This document shows, piece by piece, positions 16,201-19,676 of a stretch of DNA of 19,676 nt. The translations under genes and the position numbers were made by a program. This stretch comes from GCA-2719315 sp964448645 (GTDB lineage: Bacteria > Bacteroidota > Bacteroidia > Flavobacteriales > Flavobacteriaceae). The notes below the pieces were generated by a model. It was given only the letters and a program-made list of their open reading frames with translations, did not search any database and had not been told where the DNA came from. The stretch's first letter is position 1. Each line of letters starts with the position of its first letter. Location of the stretch: assembly GCA_964448645.1 (NCBI GenBank), contig CAYUZY010000020.1, forward strand, positions 1 to 19,676, written 5' to 3'.

Positions 16201-16539
16201 CAAAAATTTGAAAAAATATCTCTTCCGTCTGAAATTAATTACTCTCCAGTATTTGATATTGTTTCTTATGATTCAAACAATAAAAACACAAATTTAATTA
16301 TGGGTGGTAATCAATATCTTGTAAAACCTCAATTTGGAAGGTACGATGCTTCAAAAGGATGGATTTTTAATATCAAAAAAACTAATAATAAAATAAATTT
16401 CAAAAATTTAAGATCTTTAAATATTGAAGGTCAAATTCGTAAATTTGGAATAATTAAAACTGCTAATAAAAAATTATTAATCACTGCTATAAATAATGAA
16501 GAATTTAAATTTTTTGAAATTGATAATTCGTATAAATAA
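13252..16539 (+). CDS. FG-GAP/VCBS beta-propeller lipoprotein with ASPIC/UnbV domain (paralogue 1)
   Basis: This is a lipoprotein of about 1095 aa (LIISC, Cys24) containing one assembly gap. The N-terminal half has seven FG-GAP calcium-loop repeats, with loops at DINNDG 69, DINGDG 121, DYDKDG 178, DYNNDG 251, DLDND 303, DMNNDG 385 and DLDNDG 477, as for a seven-bladed integrin-like propeller. An ASPIC/UnbV domain follows (about 522-593; NAIGSKIIIKY, RGFQSSIS, LHFGIG, VIVYWPN). A second series of FG-GAP loops begins at DLNSDG 653 and continues to the C-terminus. Such VCBS/CRTAC1-like proteins are frequent beside SusCD genes in Bacteroidota, but their role is unproven; surface ligand or calcium binding is likely. 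It overlaps the next gene by 44 bp and is the first gene of a three-gene operon. Confidence 0.9.
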   Translation: MIFLKKNYLFIYLLIFAGYLIISCDNQKLFTLENNLTGVIFENKLDYTEDFNPYTYRNFYNGGGVALGDINNDGLIDIYLTGNIVDNKMFLNKGGFKFEDITIQSGLTCSNVWSTGATFVDINGDGLLDLYVCKSGKPEGEKRHNELFINNGDLTFSEQSKQYNLDIIGLSVHSAFFDYDKDGDLDCYILNNSFRSVGGYDLIKDQRKIADPEGQGNKLLENQNGKFVDVTEKAGIYSSEIGFGLGITLSDYNNDGWTDLFISNDFFEKDYLYINNQNGTFSEKSEQYFKSLSLGSMGADSADLDNDLLTDLIVTEMLPKSLKRKKTKAVYDSWDKYSLAVSKGYYHQYPRNVLQRNFGESGFLEIGRYSGVSASEWSWASMIFDMNNDGLRDVFIANGIYKDLLDRDYLSYMANTEMVKNLIRTEKEVIKKLIDIMPSKPVNNIIYKNKGKFNFEEFTEKWGVNFPSFSNGMSYADLDNDGDLDIVINNVNMPAFLYRNNNNNQLNKSISFSLEGELKNKNAIGSKIIIKYHDDKVSMLENFPSRGFQSSISNRLHFGIGNIEKVDSVIVYWPNNKISHYTNLKTNKIHKIKFEDENAKNFKISKYSSSTTKLKETELFEFKHNENKFIDFNKERLLTQMYSNEGPALAHKDLNSDGITDFFVGGGKNQNPSIFLSKDDSYIKISNPFKNNLGSEDVDAEFFDSDNDGDLDLYVASGGKAFSVYNRLLDDRLYINDGNDNFSLSKDSFEFEKPISTGAVAIEDFDNDGLLDVFIGERYNTNLYGLPVSGYLYKNKGNNKFEKVEQNSLKKIGLIKSAQWVNLNNDKFPDLIIAGEWMPIKIFINDKGNLKNMTEEFSLSNSTGMWNVIKAIDLDKDGDVDIIGGNMGANTXXXXSNMRIYINDFDKNGSYEQILCYKLKNSFYPILDKDELINQIPTLKKQLFYYEDYSNLSIDKIFDKKLLKESIIVDLKTLESAIYINSNQKFEKISLPSEINYSPVFDIVSYDSNNKNTNLIMGGNQYLVKPQFGRYDASKGWIFNIKKTNNKINFKNLRSLNIEGQIRKFGIIKTANKKLLITAINNEEFKFFEIDNSYK
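15925..15934. other. Assembly gap of 10 N inside paralogue 1
   Basis: Ten unknown bases follow codon 891 (GANT) and precede SNMRIYINDFD. The frame is kept if the true length is 10, 13, 16 or 19. From memory, family members usually have a few more residues here, so the gap may be under-sized. Confidence 0.95.
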
Positions 16540-17101
16540 CTTTTTATACATACTTGTTTTTTTTCTTTTTTTAAGTTGTCAAAAAGAGTCAAATTATAGT
16601 AAAATTTTAAAAAGAGAACTAGAATCAGGAAAAGTTTATAATGATTTAATTTTTGACCTGAAAATTGGTCAAACTAAAGAGGATTATTTTAATATCTGCT
16701 ATGAACTAAATAAAAAAAAATTAATTACATCAGGAGGAAGAGAATTATCTCCAGAATATATAATGTATCCAAAAAAAGAAAATAAAAATTCTAAAAAAAT
16801 TAAAATGTCTTTTTTTGGAATCTTTGACAAAAATAATATAATTAAAGGGCTTGATTTAAGATTTAATTACTACACATGGTCTCCTTGGAACAAAGAGCTT
16901 CATTCAAATTATTTAATTGAAGAAATCAAAGACACTCTACTTTTATGGTTTCCAGGAAATAATTTTTTTAAACTTAACTTAAAAAAGGAGAAAGAATTTG
17001 CTTACATTAAAATAGATGGAAATAGAAGAATTAGAATTTATAAAGTAGATGCTAAAGACGTTGCAGCTAAAATAGAAGACATTAGTAAAAATATCAATTA
17101 A
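16496..17101 (+). CDS. Lipoprotein of unknown function between the two propeller genes
   Basis: This is a 201-aa predicted lipoprotein with hydrophobic YILVFFLFLSC (Cys28 from the ATG). The body is Lys- and Asn-rich. The segment LKIGQTKEDYFNICYELNKKKL near 56-75 has the look of a helix pair, and the C-terminal AKDVAAKIEDISKNI is another helix. I recognise no family and no catalytic motif. The ATG at 16496 overlaps the upstream gene by 44 bp. An in-frame TTG at 16520 would give a more compact signal (MIIRINNF then the hydrophobic core, Cys20) with a 20-bp overlap and may be the real start. The next propeller gene starts 1 bp after the stop, so the three genes are surely cotranscribed and the product probably acts with the propeller lipoproteins. 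Confidence 0.72.
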   Translation: MKNLNFLKLIIRINNFLYILVFFLFLSCQKESNYSKILKRELESGKVYNDLIFDLKIGQTKEDYFNICYELNKKKLITSGGRELSPEYIMYPKKENKNSKKIKMSFFGIFDKNNIIKGLDLRFNYYTWSPWNKELHSNYLIEEIKDTLLLWFPGNNFFKLNLKKEKEFAYIKIDGNRRIRIYKVDAKDVAAKIEDISKNIN

Positions 17102-17102
17102 A

Positions 17103-19676
17103 ATGAAGCATTTTATTTCCTTTTTTTGTTTAATTCTACTTTTTTATTCTTGTAAAAAAACTGATACTCTTTTTGAACTAAAAAACAACAAAGAAATAGG
17201 TGTAAATTTTTCCNNNNNNNNNNATTTAGTGAAGATTTTAATGTATACCTATATCGAAACTTCTATAACGGAGGCGGTGTTGCTTTAGGAGATATAAATA
17301 ATGATGGTCTTATCGACTTGTATTTAACCTCTAATCAACAAAAAAATAAACTATATCTAAATATTGGTAATTTTAAATTTAAGGATATTACTAAGCCAGC
17401 TAATGTTAGTGGAGAAAAGGCTTGGTCCACTGGGGTAACAATGGTTGATATAAATGCTGATGGGTTTTTAGATATATATGTTTGTAATTCTGGAGATTTA
17501 GCTGGTGATAATAAACAAAATGAATTATTTATTAATAATGGAAATTTAACTTTTACAGAATCAGCAGAAAAATATAATCTTGATGATAAAGGCTATTCAA
17601 CACATGCAAATTTTTTTGATTATGATAAAGATGGTGATTTAGATGTTTATTTATTAAACAACTCCTATCAATCTATTGGATCTTTTAATCTTACTAAAAA
17701 TGAGAGGCCAAAAAGAGACATACTTGGAGGAGACAAATTAATGGAAAATCGTAATGGTAAATTTTTTGATGTAAGTCAAAAAGCTAATATATACGGGAGT
17801 GTCATTGGGTTTGGTCTTGGAGTAACAGTTGGAGATGTTAATAATGATAACTGGGAAGATATTTTTGTATGTAATGATTTTTTTGAAAGAGATTATTTAT
17901 ATATAAATCAAAGAGATGGTACCTTTAAAGAAGATCTTACCTCTCAAATGAAATCTATTAGTGCAGCTTCAATGGGGGCCGATTTGGCAGATATTGACAA
18001 TAATGGCACCAACGATATTTTTGTAACAGAAATGCTTCCATCTGATTATAAAAGGCTAAAAACTGTTACTACTTTTGAAGATTGGAATAAATATCAATAC
18101 GTTTTAAAAAATGGATATCATCATCAATTTACCAGAAATGTTCTTCATTTAAACAATGAAAATAACACCTTTAGCGAAATTGGAAGATTTTCTGGTGTTG
18201 AAGCTTCAGATTGGAGTTGGGGAGCTTTATTTTTTGATATGGATAATGATGGTTTTAAAGATCTATTTATTTCTAATGGAATATATAGAGACCTTACTAA
18301 TCAAGATTATCTTCAATATATTTCAAACAAAGAAGTTGTTAAGTCAATAGTTCAAAATAACAAAGTAGATTACAAAAGGCTGATAGAAATTATCCCATCT
18401 GAAGCAGTACCAAATCATTCTTATAAAAATTTAGGAGGAATACAGTTTAAAAAATTCAATAATTCTGGTCTAAATTTAGATAGTTTTTCAAATGGTTCAG
18501 CATATGGTGATATTGATAATGATGGTGATCTAGATTTAGTAGTAAATAATGTTAATATGCCAGTTTTTATTTTTGAAAATAAATTAAATACTAAAACTAA
18601 TAACTACTTAAAATTTGAACTTGAAGGAAATGCCCTTAATAAAAATGCTATTGGGTCAAAAATTTTAATAAAAACAGATAAAGAAACTCTTATACAAGAA
18701 ATACAACCTGTTAGAGGGTTTCAGTCATCAATCGATGTTCGTGCTAATTTTGGATTAGGGTCTAACAAGACCGTAGACATTGAAGTTATATGGCCATATG
18801 GAGGAAAAACCATTATGAATAATGTGAAATCTAATCAAACAATTAGGCTAAAAGAATCAGATGCTAATTATAAAATAAATAATTCAGAAATAAAAATTGA
18901 AAAAAAATTATTTGAAAAAAAAGAAATAAAAAGTAACTATTTGCACAAAGAAAACCAATTTGTCGACTTTGATAAAGAACGTCTTATATATCATATGTGT
19001 AGCAATGAGGGGCCAAAAATTGAAAAAGGAGATATAAATGGAGACAATTTAACTGACATTATAATCTCTGCCTCAAAGGGATATGATCCTACAATTTTAT
19101 TGTCTGAAGGGAAAGGTTATAAGATTAATAATAAAAAAAATAAAAAGTTATTTGAAAAATATAGAGAATTAGAAAATTCTGAAATTCTATTATTTGATGC
19201 AGATAATGATAAAGATTTAGATTTTTATTTAGCAAGTGGTGGTGTAGAAATATCAAGATATTCTGAATTACTTTTCGATAGACTTTTTTTAAATGATGGT
19301 AATGGAAACTTTTCAGATTCAAATCAAGTAATGCCTGATATAAATAATAAAATAAGTACTGGCGCTGTAAAAACAACTGACATTGACAATGATGGAGACC
19401 TAGATTTATTTATTGGAGAAAGAATTAAAATTGGAAGATATGGAATGCCAGGATCAGGATTTTTATTAATTAATGATGGTACTGGAAAGTTTATAAATGA
19501 AACAAGTTCTAGAGCTCCAAAATTTAAAGAAATTGGTATGATAACTGATGCGTCATTTGTTGATTTAGATAATGACAATTATAAAGATCTAGTTATTGTG
19601 GGTGAATATATGGGTGTGAAAATTTTTAAAAACTTTAATGGAAAATTCAAACATGTTTCAAATAATTTAGATAATG
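17103..19676 (+). CDS. FG-GAP/VCBS-ASPIC lipoprotein (paralogue 2), partial at right edge and split by an N gap
   Basis: The start ATG lies 1 bp after the previous stop and the signal peptide ends LFYSC (Cys17). The frame is open to the 10-N run at 17214 and, in a different frame, from 17225 to the window end without any stop. The downstream part starts FSEDFNVYLYRNFYNGGG and matches paralogue 1 along its length: FG-GAP loops (DINNDG, DINADG, DYDKDG, DVNNDN, DIDNNG, DMDNDG, DIDNDGD), an ASPIC domain (NAIGSKILIK, RGFQSSID, NFGLG, VIWPYGG at about 18640-18805), and the second propeller series. The apparent frameshift is best explained by a wrong gap length (11 nt, not 10), so I read this as one intact gene cut by the window edge rather than a pseudogene. 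Its role is as proposed for paralogue 1. Confidence 0.88.
17214..17223. other. Assembly gap of 10 N inside paralogue 2
   Basis: With 10 N the reading frame is lost across the gap. The frame is restored by any length of 8, 11, 14 and so on. Alignment with paralogue 1 (seven residues between GVIF and EDFN) predicts four missing residues here, i.e. 11 nt. Confidence 0.95.

Noticed and set aside
17103..17288. A 61-aa lipoprotein gene or frameshifted pseudogene
   Set aside because: The frame break coincides exactly with the N run, and a long open propeller frame continues right after it. A mis-sized gap in one intact gene explains it better.
13252..19676. Short repeats of GATAATGATGG type as a DNA repeat array or CRISPR
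   Set aside because: They are codons of the calcium-binding FG-GAP loops (DxDNDG), irregularly spaced and in frame, so protein repeats explain them.

Overview
The window looks like a low-GC marine Bacteroidota chromosome segment, most likely a Flavobacteriia/Flavobacteriales lineage. The evidence is very AT-rich DNA, a SusC/SusD pair, many lipoproteins with short MKK-type signal peptides, scarce Shine-Dalgarno motifs, TTG starts, and TAnnTTTG-like -7 boxes. It contains no tRNA, rRNA, CRISPR array, transposase or integrase that I could recognise. Two 10-N assembly gaps occur (15925-15934 and 17214-17223).

Region 1 (1-5716) is a string of mostly single-gene units. It holds a surface zinc-metallopeptidase lipoprotein, a 59-codon lipoprotein-like ORF joined to its stop, a convergent YHYH-domain lipoprotein, a CNNM/CBS membrane protein, a cold-shock protein, a secreted protein with an internal duplication, and a small secreted protein of unknown function. 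Five intrinsic terminators built on a CCTCTAA stem punctuate it, all in + orientation. Two share an identical 35-bp arm and bracket the CNNM gene, and one of these has no evident + gene to terminate.

Region 2 (about 5717-8376) has a possible 45-aa membrane ORF on the minus strand, an alpha/beta-hydrolase lipoprotein preceded by a perfect 20-bp palindrome, and a convergent PAP2/vanadium-haloperoxidase-type lipoprotein with a complete active-site set. The stop codons of the last two overlap. A perfect 13-bp inverted repeat sits beside the probable -7 box of the haloperoxidase-like gene.

Region 3 (8377-19676) runs divergently from the haloperoxidase-like gene. A SusC-type TonB-dependent transporter and a SusD-type lipoprotein end at a strong terminator. 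An operon follows: a 1095-aa FG-GAP/ASPIC lipoprotein, a 201-aa lipoprotein of unknown function, and a second FG-GAP/ASPIC paralogue that runs off the window. The second paralogue looks broken only because of a mis-sized N gap; it reads openly from 17225 to the end, and paralogue alignment predicts that the gap is really 11 nt.

I see no glycoside hydrolase, polysaccharide lyase, sulfatase or SusR/ECF/HTCS regulator beside the SusCD pair, so this is not a standard polysaccharide-utilisation locus. The best candidate for an undescribed system is the whole cell-surface module: haloperoxidase/phosphatase-like enzyme, possibly the esterase, SusCD, the two giant beta-propeller lipoproteins and the small lipoprotein between them. 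Its substrate cannot be read from the sequence.
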